Assembly (NCBI RefSeq): GCF_000150955.2 | Contig: NC_011688.1 | Coordinates: forward strand, 619,012 to 683,011 | Origin: Phaeodactylum tricornutum CCAP 1055/1 | Taxonomy: Eukaryota > Bacillariophyta > Bacillariophyceae > Surirellales > Neidiaceae | Direction of reading: 5' to 3' | DNA length: 64,000 nt | Shown here: piece by piece, positions 1-9,437 of the stretch | Numbering within the stretch: position 1 is the stretch's first letter | How the letters are laid out: every line of letters begins with the position of its first letter | Translations under genes and position numbers: made by a program | The notes under the pieces: model-generated | What the model was told of the DNA's origin: nothing | The model's input: only the letters and a program-made list of their open reading frames with translations | Database searches by the model: none

Positions 1-459
1 TTACGAGTGTTCGAATGCTTCGTTTTGAAGATGTGGGACTGCAACGTGTTTTATATAGCCCCCGTATGGCAGCTTTTTGTCTCACTGTCAGCTGTTCAAA
101 TGAGAAGCCTTACTGCTTTAAGTAGCATTCCTAGTGACAGACAAAAAATCTCATTGTGCACTTTTTGGCTAGCTTCAATTCTGCAGCAGCTGCACAGCCC
201 AGATGCTCTTCAGATACCTGGAAATATATATAGGTAGATCCTGCGCAGAATGCAGCGATAAGTCCGACGATACGACACTTGGCTCTGTCATTGCTTCCTC
301 GGCGTTCTCTTTTCTTTTGCTAACTAGGTAGCCATATTCATGTCAGATCACCGTCTAAGACGACGTGTCAAAGCTGAGGGTACAACGGGGACTCCAATGT
401 AAACTAAATCTTTTCGTTTTCGATTCGCGCATTTTTCGTTGGTGGATCAGAAGCAATGT
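1..459. other. intergenic, no gene seen
   Basis: AT-rich sequence downstream of the minus-strand gene that ends at 460. I see no convincing coding region, RNA gene or repeat. A 76-codon frame at 7-237 has no recognisable features. Confidence 0.5.
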
Positions 460-1245
460 TCAGCTTTCTTCTTGACGCTCCTTCGCAATAATTTCCTCGA
501 GTTCTCGCAAAGTGTATTCGCTTCGGGATTGGATTGCTGCGACTTCGTCGGCATGTCCCAGCAACCTTGCCATAATCCGACTGGGCCGCGAATACTCCGC
601 GAACTGGGTCGCCCAGGAAGTTGCGGTGTTCGTGTCACGGCGGTTCTGCTTGGCCATTTCTTTCCGCAAATCCCGTACTTGATCCAAAGCTTCGTGCCGA
701 GCCGCCCAGTGTGATTTACTTGCCCAGTGTTCGAGTCCCCGGCATGTAGTGTCGCAGGCTGACCACGATACGAGCGCTTTGGCGTGGGAAGCTACCACTT
801 CGTGTTGCTGCAGTAACTCCGCCAATTCGCATTCTTCCGTGGTGAGAGCAATATAGTGCGCCGTGCGATACCCCTGATCTATTCCTTGGCGAGTCCCACC
901 AGCCGATGCTTCCAAACGGACATCGTAAGCGGTCGTCTTGGCGTACGTTCGAATACGTGCAAACTCGTTCGGGCGCCACCAGAGTGTCGAGAGCTCTCGC
1001 GAGGAAAATTCGGCCACCGTAGGAATGTACGTCACGATCGTTGCGATTTCTTCCGCGAACGTGAGATGCCTCGCTGCGTCCGGAGTTCCAAACGCGCTTC
1101 GTGGACGACAACGGCGGCGGAAACTGGAACGCGAGGGAAGGGCGTTGTTGTGACGGGACGCGGACGGTGAGATTTTGAGGCGGCGGAAATCGGCACCCAC
1201 TGTTTCGTGCGTTGTCTCGGAACCGTCCGAGATCGGAATCACCAT
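460..1245 (-). CDS. Hypothetical diatom protein with RGLE motif
   Basis: Single-exon frame of 261 codons from an ATG at 1245. I do not recognise a biochemical function. The middle and C-terminal half contain the pattern TCRGLEHWASKSHWAARHEA, followed by a helical, charged stretch (VRDLRKEMAKQNRR) and a Lys/Glu-rich C-terminus. A CRGLE-type motif followed by an Arg-rich helix is, as far as I recall, common to many diatom proteins of unknown function. The N-terminal 60 residues are Ser/Arg-rich and look disordered; no signal peptide or membrane segment is seen. The competing frame 716-1456 on the same strand has no family-like motif. The next gene, homogentisate dioxygenase, is divergent from it with about 700 bp between the starts. 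Confidence 0.6.
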   Translation of the reverse strand: MVIPISDGSETTHETVGADFRRLKISPSASRHNNALPSRSSFRRRCRPRSAFGTPDAARHLTFAEEIATIVTYIPTVAEFSSRELSTLWWRPNEFARIRTYAKTTAYDVRLEASAGGTRQGIDQGYRTAHYIALTTEECELAELLQQHEVVASHAKALVSWSACDTTCRGLEHWASKSHWAARHEALDQVRDLRKEMAKQNRRDTNTATSWATQFAEYSRPSRIMARLLGHADEVAAIQSRSEYTLRELEEIIAKERQEES

Positions 1246-1949
1246 GGTCTTTTTGATCTACAGTGAGCAAGAAGATGACACGCAGAGCAATGTAGACCAA
1301 CAGCCACACGGAAAAAAGGGGAGTAAAAACGTTTTTCTGGTGCGGAAGAAATATTTCCCCGTTCTGATAAGTTAGCCGAATGGTGTGCCTCGAATTGTCG
1401 TGCCGTAGTCGTCCACACAGAGGCGATTCCTTTGTCAGGGCGCAATTACACGGCATCTCCTAATGTAAATCGTCCAATTCCCGGGGTTTGGTACCAATGC
1501 GAGGCATTACCATAATTACATTTTTATATGTCGCCGGTGAATAATCTTGTAGACACTACAATTCACGTGTCAAGTTCGAGCATAGTATGAATCACGTTCG
1601 GACAACTATTTAACAGAAAAATTAGCAAGATAGAGCGTTCCCGCGGAATCACTGGCACTGTCAACAACGAAAGCGGTATGGGCCGATACAATATAGAAGT
1701 CTCGTCAGTAGTAGGGGAAGGGTTGCCCTTCGCACACACTCGTACTTTCTGCTGGAATTTCGAAGGGTTTTCGACCCTGCGAATTCTCGTTGTCTTGCGC
1801 TGTCAAAAGATGATTTGACACTCATCTTTTCTCGCTCGTACATTCCCAACACGACTACCGTATTCCATGGCCTCGTTTGTCAGCGATCGCATCCCACAGA
1901 GCAGCTCTTGCGTTTGCTGAACCGAGAAAAAAGAACATCATAAGTCAAC
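1246..1949. other. intergenic, divergent promoter region
   Basis: About 700 bp between two divergently transcribed genes (minus strand ending at 460, plus strand starting at 1950). It should hold both promoters. I find no further coding region or repeat. Confidence 0.4.
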
Positions 1950-3434
1950 ATGTCGACTGCCACGCCGCATTGCCACGCCTCGACGGTCGAACAGGATGGC
2001 CTCGTCTACCAGACAGGTTTGGGGAATCAGTTCGAAAGCGAGTGCATTCCTGGCGCGCTGCCCCGCGGTCGCAACAACCCGCGCATGGTTCCGTTTGGAT
2101 TGTACACGGAACAGCTTTCGGGAACGGCCTTTACGGCACCGAGAGCGGAAAACCGCCGGGTTTGGTTGTACCGGATTCAGCCCAGTGTCACTATTGGTGC
2201 CGCCGAATCGCTCCCCCAGGAACCGCAATTTGCGGGTGGTTGTGATCCGCGGGCCTGTGAAGCCGCGATAGATCCCTTGCGGTGGCACCCCTATCCCGTC
2301 GATGGTGCGGCTGGTGTAGAGTACGACTTTGTGTCGGGTTTGAAACTGCAGTGTCACGCGGGAGATCCAGCCATGCGAGAAGGACTCGCGATATACCTTT
2401 ACAGCTTCGGCACCAATATGAAAGACCTACAGACGCATTTCGTCGATCACGATGGCGAGCTGTTGATAATGCCGCAGCAGGGGTCGTTGGACGTTTTGAC
2501 GGAGTTAGGACGCTTGATCGTACATCCCACCGAACTCGTGGTGATTCCTCGCGGCGTTGTGTTTCAAGTCAATCATTTCGAGGGCGAGAGCAAGGGCCCC
2601 ATCCCAGGCACATCTCCGACGGCAACAGCACGAGGCTACATGCTGGAAGTATACAAAGGCGGATTTGCCTTGCCGGAGCTGGGACCGATTGGATCGAACG
2701 GGCTCGCCAATGCTCGAGACTTTTTACACCCAGTAGCCTGGTGCGTTGCGCAAAGCGACTACGAGAAACCGTGCTGTATTGTGGCCAAAATGCAGTCCCA
2801 ACTCTACGCCAAATCGTCCACACATTCGCCCTATAACGTGGTGGCCTGGCACGGCAACTATAGTCCGTACAAATACAATTTGGAACGCTTCTGTGCCGTC
2901 AATTCCGTCACGTACGATCACCTGGATCCCAGTATCTACACCGTTTTATCCTGCCAATCCGAACACGTGGGAACGGCCTTGGCCGACGTTGTACTGTTCC
3001 CACCTCGCGTTTTGGCGACCGATGCCAACACACTGCGACCACCCTGGTTTCACCGCAACGTCATGTCGGAGTACATGGGACTGCTGTACGGTTCGTACGA
3101 CGCCAAAGTGTCGTCGGGTACGGACGGTGCTGGTGGTTTTGTCCCGGGCGGTTCCAGTTTGCACAACGCCATGGTCCCGCACGGCCCGGATGCGGCGACC
3201 TACGTCCGCGCCGTGGCGGATCCCTGTGACGCTCCCGTTTTGCTTAATCGCGGTTTGGCGTTCATGTTTGAAACGTATCTGCCACTCCGGGTCAATCCAC
3301 AAGCCTTGCGGGACGAAGCGTGGCGAGATGTTGACTACACCGCGTGTTGGCAAGATTTGACGGCGGCAGATTTTACCGGATGGGACTGGGTCAACGGTAC
3401 GGTGGGGACGACACGGGAGGAAGACGATCGGTAG
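1950..3434 (+). CDS. HGD: Homogentisate 1,2-dioxygenase
   Basis: A 494-aa, intronless protein. It opens the ring of homogentisate to maleylacetoacetate in tyrosine and phenylalanine breakdown, using Fe(II) and O2. The family signature YQTGLGNQFESECIPGALP lies near residue 20. The iron ligands expected from the human enzyme are present with the right local order: His368 (WFHRN), Glu374 (SEYMG) and His411 (VPHGPD). The His-Glu spacing of 6 matches the family, while the Glu-His spacing is about 7 longer, with a Gly-rich insert (SSGTDGAGG). The start is the ATG after AACATAAGTCAAC; the frame is closed upstream. The protein is somewhat longer than the usual ~445 aa. No targeting peptide is evident, so a cytosolic location is likely. 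Confidence 0.96.
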   Translation: MSTATPHCHASTVEQDGLVYQTGLGNQFESECIPGALPRGRNNPRMVPFGLYTEQLSGTAFTAPRAENRRVWLYRIQPSVTIGAAESLPQEPQFAGGCDPRACEAAIDPLRWHPYPVDGAAGVEYDFVSGLKLQCHAGDPAMREGLAIYLYSFGTNMKDLQTHFVDHDGELLIMPQQGSLDVLTELGRLIVHPTELVVIPRGVVFQVNHFEGESKGPIPGTSPTATARGYMLEVYKGGFALPELGPIGSNGLANARDFLHPVAWCVAQSDYEKPCCIVAKMQSQLYAKSSTHSPYNVVAWHGNYSPYKYNLERFCAVNSVTYDHLDPSIYTVLSCQSEHVGTALADVVLFPPRVLATDANTLRPPWFHRNVMSEYMGLLYGSYDAKVSSGTDGAGGFVPGGSSLHNAMVPHGPDAATYVRAVADPCDAPVLLNRGLAFMFETYLPLRVNPQALRDEAWRDVDYTACWQDLTAADFTGWDWVNGTVGTTREEDDR

Positions 3435-3719
3435 CGAAGGGTCGAGACGGCGTATCACGCTGTCAATGGAGGAGTATGCGTGGGTTCTCATTTCCACCGG
3501 CACGGAACGAAAGACTACCGTTTTGAATGCGGCTTACGAGTGCTCACAGTCTGTGAACGAACATTAATTTCGCATACATATAAAAATCGACGTTACCTTG
3601 TGCTTTACATTTACCTTACCATTCACCTGGGGAAATTCTGTAAGCACGTATGCCATTCCATCATCCATCCATAACAATAAGAATGGAGTGTTTGTAATGC
3701 TACGTTGATCGGCTTTGCA

Positions 3720-4665
3720 TTAGGCAAACTTTCGGCAGGTTGGCAAAATGGATGTTTCCAAGTCTAGTTCGGCTTGATCGGTGGCGTTAATGTGGATGCC
3801 GACGCCGTTGAGTGCGGTCTTGAGGGCTTCCTTGGATCCACTGTAGAGCATTTTGGAGCGCACGTTGGCTGTGTCGGGATTCCAGGTAATAAAGACGAGT
3901 TTGGCGGTGGGTCGGCCGTCGTCCGTTTTGAATTCCAAATCGATGAGTCCGTAGCGGCAGTCGTTTTCGGGCAGGTCGGCGACGAAATCGTCGTAGGTCC
4001 GGTCGCGGGCTCCCTTCTTCTCGATGACAATGGTCTTCTTGTCTTCAATCTTGTAAATGTAGTAACGGAGCTTCTCGCCTTGCTGGAGCTTGAAAGCGTT
4101 GAAGGTCGTAGCGACTAGGTCATCGACAATGACACCGGTAGACTAGTAGCGGAAATATGTGGAAAGATGTGAGTCGTAGTCAGACAGTGTGCCTCTCTGT
4201 ATGTGTGTTTGCTTGTATATACATACGCAGGTATGTGTATAAAGGTCTTGGTATCGATGCAAATAGGAATCGGGAGAAAAAGACGCCAATAGGGGCGCAG
4301 CAACAGACAAGTAGCCATTGGAGGTGGACCGGACACCCCTCAGTTACGGCACGTTCGGTAAATGACTGCGGCCGACACGCTCTCACAGTCGATCCCCAAA
4401 CACTCACACGTCCTCGTTTCCTTGCCATCCGAAAGAGAAGCACGGTATCGCTCTGTAACGCAACCACACACACATACACATTCTGGATGTATCGTCCGCG
4501 GGTTCCACTGGGAATCGGGCTTACGCGCCCCAACGGGAGGCGTCTCCAAGGCTGGAATGTCCCGTCGCGTCCCCCAGTCTTTTGCAGACCCCATCCCCAA
4601 CGGATACGCACAACACAACACATACATACACAAACACCCGTCGGTCCCTTAGATACATCTTACCA

Positions 4666-4666
<1 letters not shown>
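3720..4666 (-). CDS. ADF/cofilin, actin-depolymerising factor (2 exons)
   Basis: Exon 2 (4142-3720) encodes 140 residues of a full ADF-H domain starting STGVIVDDLVATTFNAFK, with the actin-binding region YDDFVADLPENDCRYGLID and KLVFITWNPDTANVRSKMLY. The frame is open at its 5' end to an intron acceptor (CTACTAG). The only sensible start is an ATG at 4666-4664, immediately followed by a donor GTAAG, so exon 1 holds just the start codon and a 521-nt intron (4663-4143) follows. The joined product is 141 aa, the usual cofilin size, and Ser2-Thr gives a typical phosphorylatable N-terminus. It binds and severs actin filaments in the cytoplasm. The gene is divergent from the CCT-beta gene, whose complex folds actin. 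The domain call is very secure; the splice model is inferred. Confidence 0.88.

Positions 4667-4702
<36 letters not shown>
4667..4702 (-). repeat. (AAC)12 microsatellite in cofilin 5' UTR
   Basis: Twelve perfect GTT triplets on the plus strand, read as AAC on the mRNA strand, abut the proposed cofilin start codon. It is a likely unstructured leader. A similar ACA run lies in the leader of the gene at 56954. Confidence 0.85.
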
Positions 4703-4703
<1 letters not shown>

Positions 4704-5518
4704 CCAGTAGGGGACGAGGCTGTGAACCGTGAGCAAAGACTACAATGGTAAAGAGTAGTAGGTAGCTAGGTAGGTAGGTAGGTACTATGGGGCAGTACGG
4801 ACAGTGAAAACGGAAACCGGAAATCGCAACGTTGGGGGGAAAGGACCTATCCACGGTGTGGCGTGGTGTGGCAGTGCGCGCACCGGGGTGGCATTGGCTA
4901 GCTAGTCGGGGACAGAGAAGACACCCGGAACGAAAGCCCTCGAGTTTCTTCGCCGTGGTTCGCGTACACGATCCGAAAAGGGTGGGTGTAGTTGGGCCTA
5001 GAGTAGAGGAGCGCACGTTACACGCGCACATACACGGCAAAAAGTCGGACTGCGCCGTCGGGTCATTCCAATGACCCGATCCGAACCGAATCGACCGAAA
5101 CCCCAATCCGACATTGGCGTGGAAGGGAATCTCCGCACCGTGGAATCGACCGGTGGATCTCCCCTTGGTTCGATGGTGGCTTCGTGTTCGCGCCGCCACG
5201 GGGACACGAGCCCGTAGCCATCCCGACGAGTCTACCACACGGACGGTGTCCCCTATTAACCCTGACCCTAATCTTCGGTCCGTCCCCCGGTACGAATCCG
5301 TCGGGGTGTCGCCAGGGATCCCGCGTCCGTTCGCGTCCGACCGCCATTGTCCCTCACGGTCAGTCACTGTCAGTCAGACAACAGACAATCTCAACAGTAT
5401 AATTAGGTAGAGGTAGGTAGGCTCTCCCATCCCGTTGTCGCTTGCCTCGACCCTCCTCATTCGAAACGCCTTTCGTCCCTGCCCCAAACACTCGAAAAAA
5501 CTCCGTCCATCTCTCAGT
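4703..5518. other. shared divergent promoter of cofilin and CCT-beta
   Basis: About 0.8 kb between the two divergent starts. It holds a short GTAG/GTAGG repeat near 4757-4786 and otherwise mixed sequence. The long minus-strand frame here (4660-5367) begins in the AAC repeat and is not credible as a gene. Confidence 0.45.
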
Positions 5519-7485
5519 ATGGAACAAGCGTATATCAGTGAAGGCACTTCGATCGATAAGGTACGCACACTCGTCGTCTGGCGGTGGATGGTCCGAGCAG
5601 AGAGCCTAGTGGACAAGTGCCCACGACATTGTCGCGCGTAGGGTTGTCCACGGAATCCGTCGGATTTCTCTTGGTGCACCTGATGTCATGTAGAACATTC
5701 CGGATTCCACTATTTCACTACTTATTTTCTTATAAATCTCTCACGATACGGAATCTCGTTTTCGTTGGCAATCGGATACGACTCACACCCTTTGGATTTT
5801 TTTTTCTTTTGGTTCCTCTCCAGGGCGAAAACGCTCGTCTGAGTTCCTTCGTCGGTGCCATTGCGATTGCCGATCTCGTCAAGACGACGTTGGGACCCAA
5901 AGGATTGGACAAGATCCTCCAAAAGGTGGATCCGCACGATCAGAGTATTTCCGTCACCAACGACGGTGCCACCATTCTCCGCTCCGTACACGTGGACAAC
6001 GCCGCCGCCAAGGTCCTCGTCGACATTGCCCGGGTCCAAGACGACGAAGTCGGCGACGGGACGACTTCCGTCGCGGTGCTCTGCGGAGAACTCTTGCGGG
6101 AAGCTGAACAGCTTGTCACGCAGCGAATCCACCCCCAGACGATCTGTGCCGGATGGCGTCTGGCCCGACAAGTGGCACGCCAAGCCCTCCTCGACGCCTC
6201 CCAACAAGCCACCGACGAGGACGTCTTCCGCGAACAACTCTTGCAAATCGCCACCACTACTCTCAGTAGCAAATTGCTCACGCACGAAAAGGCGTACTTT
6301 GCCAATCTCGCCGTCGACGCCGTCCTCCGACTCAAGGGCAGTCGCAATCTGGAACACATTCAGGTTTTGAAAAAAGCCGGTGGCGTCCTCCGGGACAGCT
6401 ATCTCGAAGAAGGATTCCTGCTCAACAAGACCGTCGGGACGGGACAACCCAAGCGCGTGGAACACGCCAAAATTCTCGTCGCCAACACATCCATGGATAC
6501 GGATAAAATCAAAATTTACGGATCCCGGGTCAAAGTGGACAGCATCGATAAGATTGCCTCCATCGAACAAGCCGAAAAGGCCAAGATGAAGGACAAGGTG
6601 GACCGTATTCTGACACACAATTGCAACGTCTTTATTAATCGACAATTGATCTACAACTATCCCGAATCTCTCTTTGCCGAACGCGGGGTCATGGCGATTG
6701 AACACGCCGATTTTGAAGGCGTCGAACGATTGGCCGCTGTTCTCGGCGGTGACGTGGTTAGCACGTTCGACAATCCCGACAAGGTCACGTTAGGAGAGTG
6801 CGCGTTGATTGAAGAAGTACGTACTCGGCAACGACAATTTCGTGTCGGTGGTACGGTTGCGTGGGCAATTCCATTCTCACTATATGCTCACAACCTTGCT
6901 TGGTGTTCGTTCGTTGGTTCGTTGTAATTGTTCTAGATCTTTGTGGGTGAAGACAAGGTTTTGCGTTTCAGCGGTTGCAAATCCGGTGAAGCCTGTTCTA
7001 TTGTCTTGCGCGGTGCGTCTACCCACGTCCTTGACGAAGCCGAACGTTCCTTACACGATGCCTTGGCTATCCTAACATCCACCGTCAAGGAACCCCGAAC
7101 GGTGTACGGTGGGGGGTGTACCGAAGTGGCCATGGCTGCCGCAATCGACAAGGCCGCGGAAGAAACGCCCGGCAAAAAAGCGCTCGCCATGGCCGCCTTT
7201 GCCCGAGCCTTGCGTCAATTGCCGGCCATTGTCGCCGACAATGGCGGCTACGATTCGGCCGAACTCGTCACGCAGCTGCGGGCGGCCCACGCCGCCGGCA
7301 AGGCCTCCCACGGACTCGATATGTACCAAGGAACCATTGGTGATATGGAAGCACTCGGTGTACGCGAATCGTTCCAGTCGAAATTGCAAGTCTTGCTGAG
7401 TGCGTCCGAAGCGGCCGAAATGATTCTCCGGGTCGACGATATCATCAAGGCGGCCCCGCGGCGGAGAGACGAGTACGGGTATTAG
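5519..7485 (+). CDS. CCT2: T-complex protein 1 subunit beta (CCT2), 3 exons
   Basis: Group II chaperonin subunit of the cytosolic TRiC/CCT ring, which folds actin, tubulin and other proteins with ATP. Exons are 5519-5560 (14 codons), 5824-6816 (331 codons) and 6937-7485, all joined at phase 0 with donors GTACGC and GTACGT and acceptors CTCCAG and TTCTAG. The spliced product is 527 aa against about 535 in human. Chaperonin motifs are in place: [35 protein letters not shown] and the ATPase motif GDGTT. The C-terminal block [18 protein letters not shown] and [14 protein letters not shown] is specific to the beta subunit rather than the other seven. Intron 1 is 263 nt and intron 2 is 120 nt. Confidence 0.96.
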
Positions 7486-9437
7486 GACCAGCGGCCGACC
7501 GGTAGCGAGTGGTAGTCCTCCGTGACGGTTATCTGGTAACAAGTCGTTGGACCATACCTATCGCGCCATTCGCTAGAAGAATTGTTTCACTCGTACTCAG
7601 AAGTCTTTGAAGGGTTCAATTGGTGGGGAAAGGCACGGCGCAAAAACCTGGCTTGCTCCAATTGCTGGGTGGATTGTTGTAGAGCTTAATTGACCATGAT
7701 ATGATCGATTCCTTGACGGCATCGCGTCTAATAGACGTGATTGGATTGCCAAGCAACATTGCGTGTTCCAGTGTGTGTGTTTGTGTATATATATTCATTC
7801 CTATACATACAGTTTTCAAGGAGATTCGCGTATAAACTAGTCGTCGCTGGCCAGCCATCTGCACGAAAGTCCTTTTTGGGCAATACTCGCCCCGGTCTTT
7901 CCTGTACCAGACATTGACAAGTACTCTTAGGGAATCTACATCTTACAACGTCAGTGATGCTGATCAGATTGAGAGCGGAGCGGTAACACGTTTCGCAGTC
8001 AACCTGGTGACGGATACCTCAGCGAATTACAAACAGATAAACTCCCGTCCTTGGAATAGAAATTGCTTTTGTCAGCCCAGTGAATTCTTCTGATATGAAC
8101 TGATGTTGAGTGGTGAAGTTGTATAATTAGGATAAGGTAGGAGATTCAAGTACAGACCCGATCTTTTTCGGGTCGACAAATACCGTTGTTGGCGGAGGCT
8201 GTCAATGTTAAAATAAGGCCCACGCCATGAAAATACTTGGAGAGTTCCGGTTTTTGCAACGTCGAAGCGGAGAGTGATTGGAATCTGCTGTGCAAGTTGC
8301 TTACGTGTTCAGCATATTTACAACTCAAGCAAAAACTGATGAGGCATCGTTGACATTTGACTTTGTTCTTCTGATGCTTCGATTCTTGTTCATGTCAGTA
8401 AGTACAAGTACGGAGAAAAACTGACTATCACCAATACGGCAGTGAAATTACAGAGTCTGGTCCATTTGTTTGGGTAGTAGGCCTTGTTACCAATTCGTTC
8501 CCCGTGCCTTCGTGATTGTTGCTGCAATACGGATTATACTGCCTGTTTCTCACGGTGACCAAACCAAAAGCTTGCTACCAAGCCTCCCCAATCCGACATC
8601 TTGTCGTTTTTGATCCATTTTGCGGATACTTAAAATCCGTTTGCAGGGGCATTCAGGGAGAGAGGCACCAACGAGATGGTAGGTATCAGTTTAAAGACTA
8701 CGCTTTGATTGTGTTGTCTGTCCGTTAGTAAGGAATGGATCATTACGCAAAAGTGTGTCACAGGGTAGTAAACTTATGGAGTTGCATGTATTCACTGGGA
8801 AGCACACAGGAACTGCCACTGCAAAACAGATGGGCGTTTCAACTTTTCCGTTTGAATATCAGAACACATATAGGTATTCGAAATCGAAAATCCGTATATA
8901 CGCACGGTACCTTGCTGGATCACCTGCGAAACGATCAAAACGCGTGCAGATACACCGGTGTAAATCGTTTAAACTTTTCAATTGGATGCAAACCTTACAC
9001 ACTCCGGCCGTTTGACCGATCCCTTAAGATTGATTGGAATTCTAGCTTCCGTTTATATGAATCCAATTTTAATGGATCGCGGGACGAGCCAATTGCTAAC
9101 GATGTTCAATTCAGATAGCTGACAAAAAAATATTTCACCAGAACACAATCCGAAGACCATTACTTGCGGCTCAGACCGATAGTCAAATACTGCACCGGAA
9201 ACTAGTTGCCGTAATCAAAATAGAGGCTATATCCAGCAACCAGACGCTATAAGCATCTACCATTGAAGCCCTGTCGACTTTTGACGCTACAACTAGCGAG
9301 ACGAGAAATTTGCTTTTCCGCTTCAAATCTAGCCTACGTCAGTCCGGAGCAAATTGCTGACTGACAGTGAGTTGCGAGGCTTTCCTCTCGAAATCAAATT
9401 TGTGGAGGATACTCAACGTCCACGGAGAAGACATACA
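7486..9437. other. intergenic 1.95 kb, nothing recognised
   Basis: AT-rich DNA between two plus-strand genes. The longest frame (8735-9118, 127 codons) has no motif and an amino-acid composition typical of chance. No RNA gene or clear repeat was found. Confidence 0.45.

Noticed and set aside
4660-5367. 235-codon minus-strand frame ending in poly-Thr
   Set aside because: The Thr run is the AAC microsatellite in another frame; the region is the cofilin/CCT-beta promoter and leader.
8735-9118. 127-codon ATG-led frame
   Set aside because: No recognisable motif; overlaps another frame of similar length; composition looks random.
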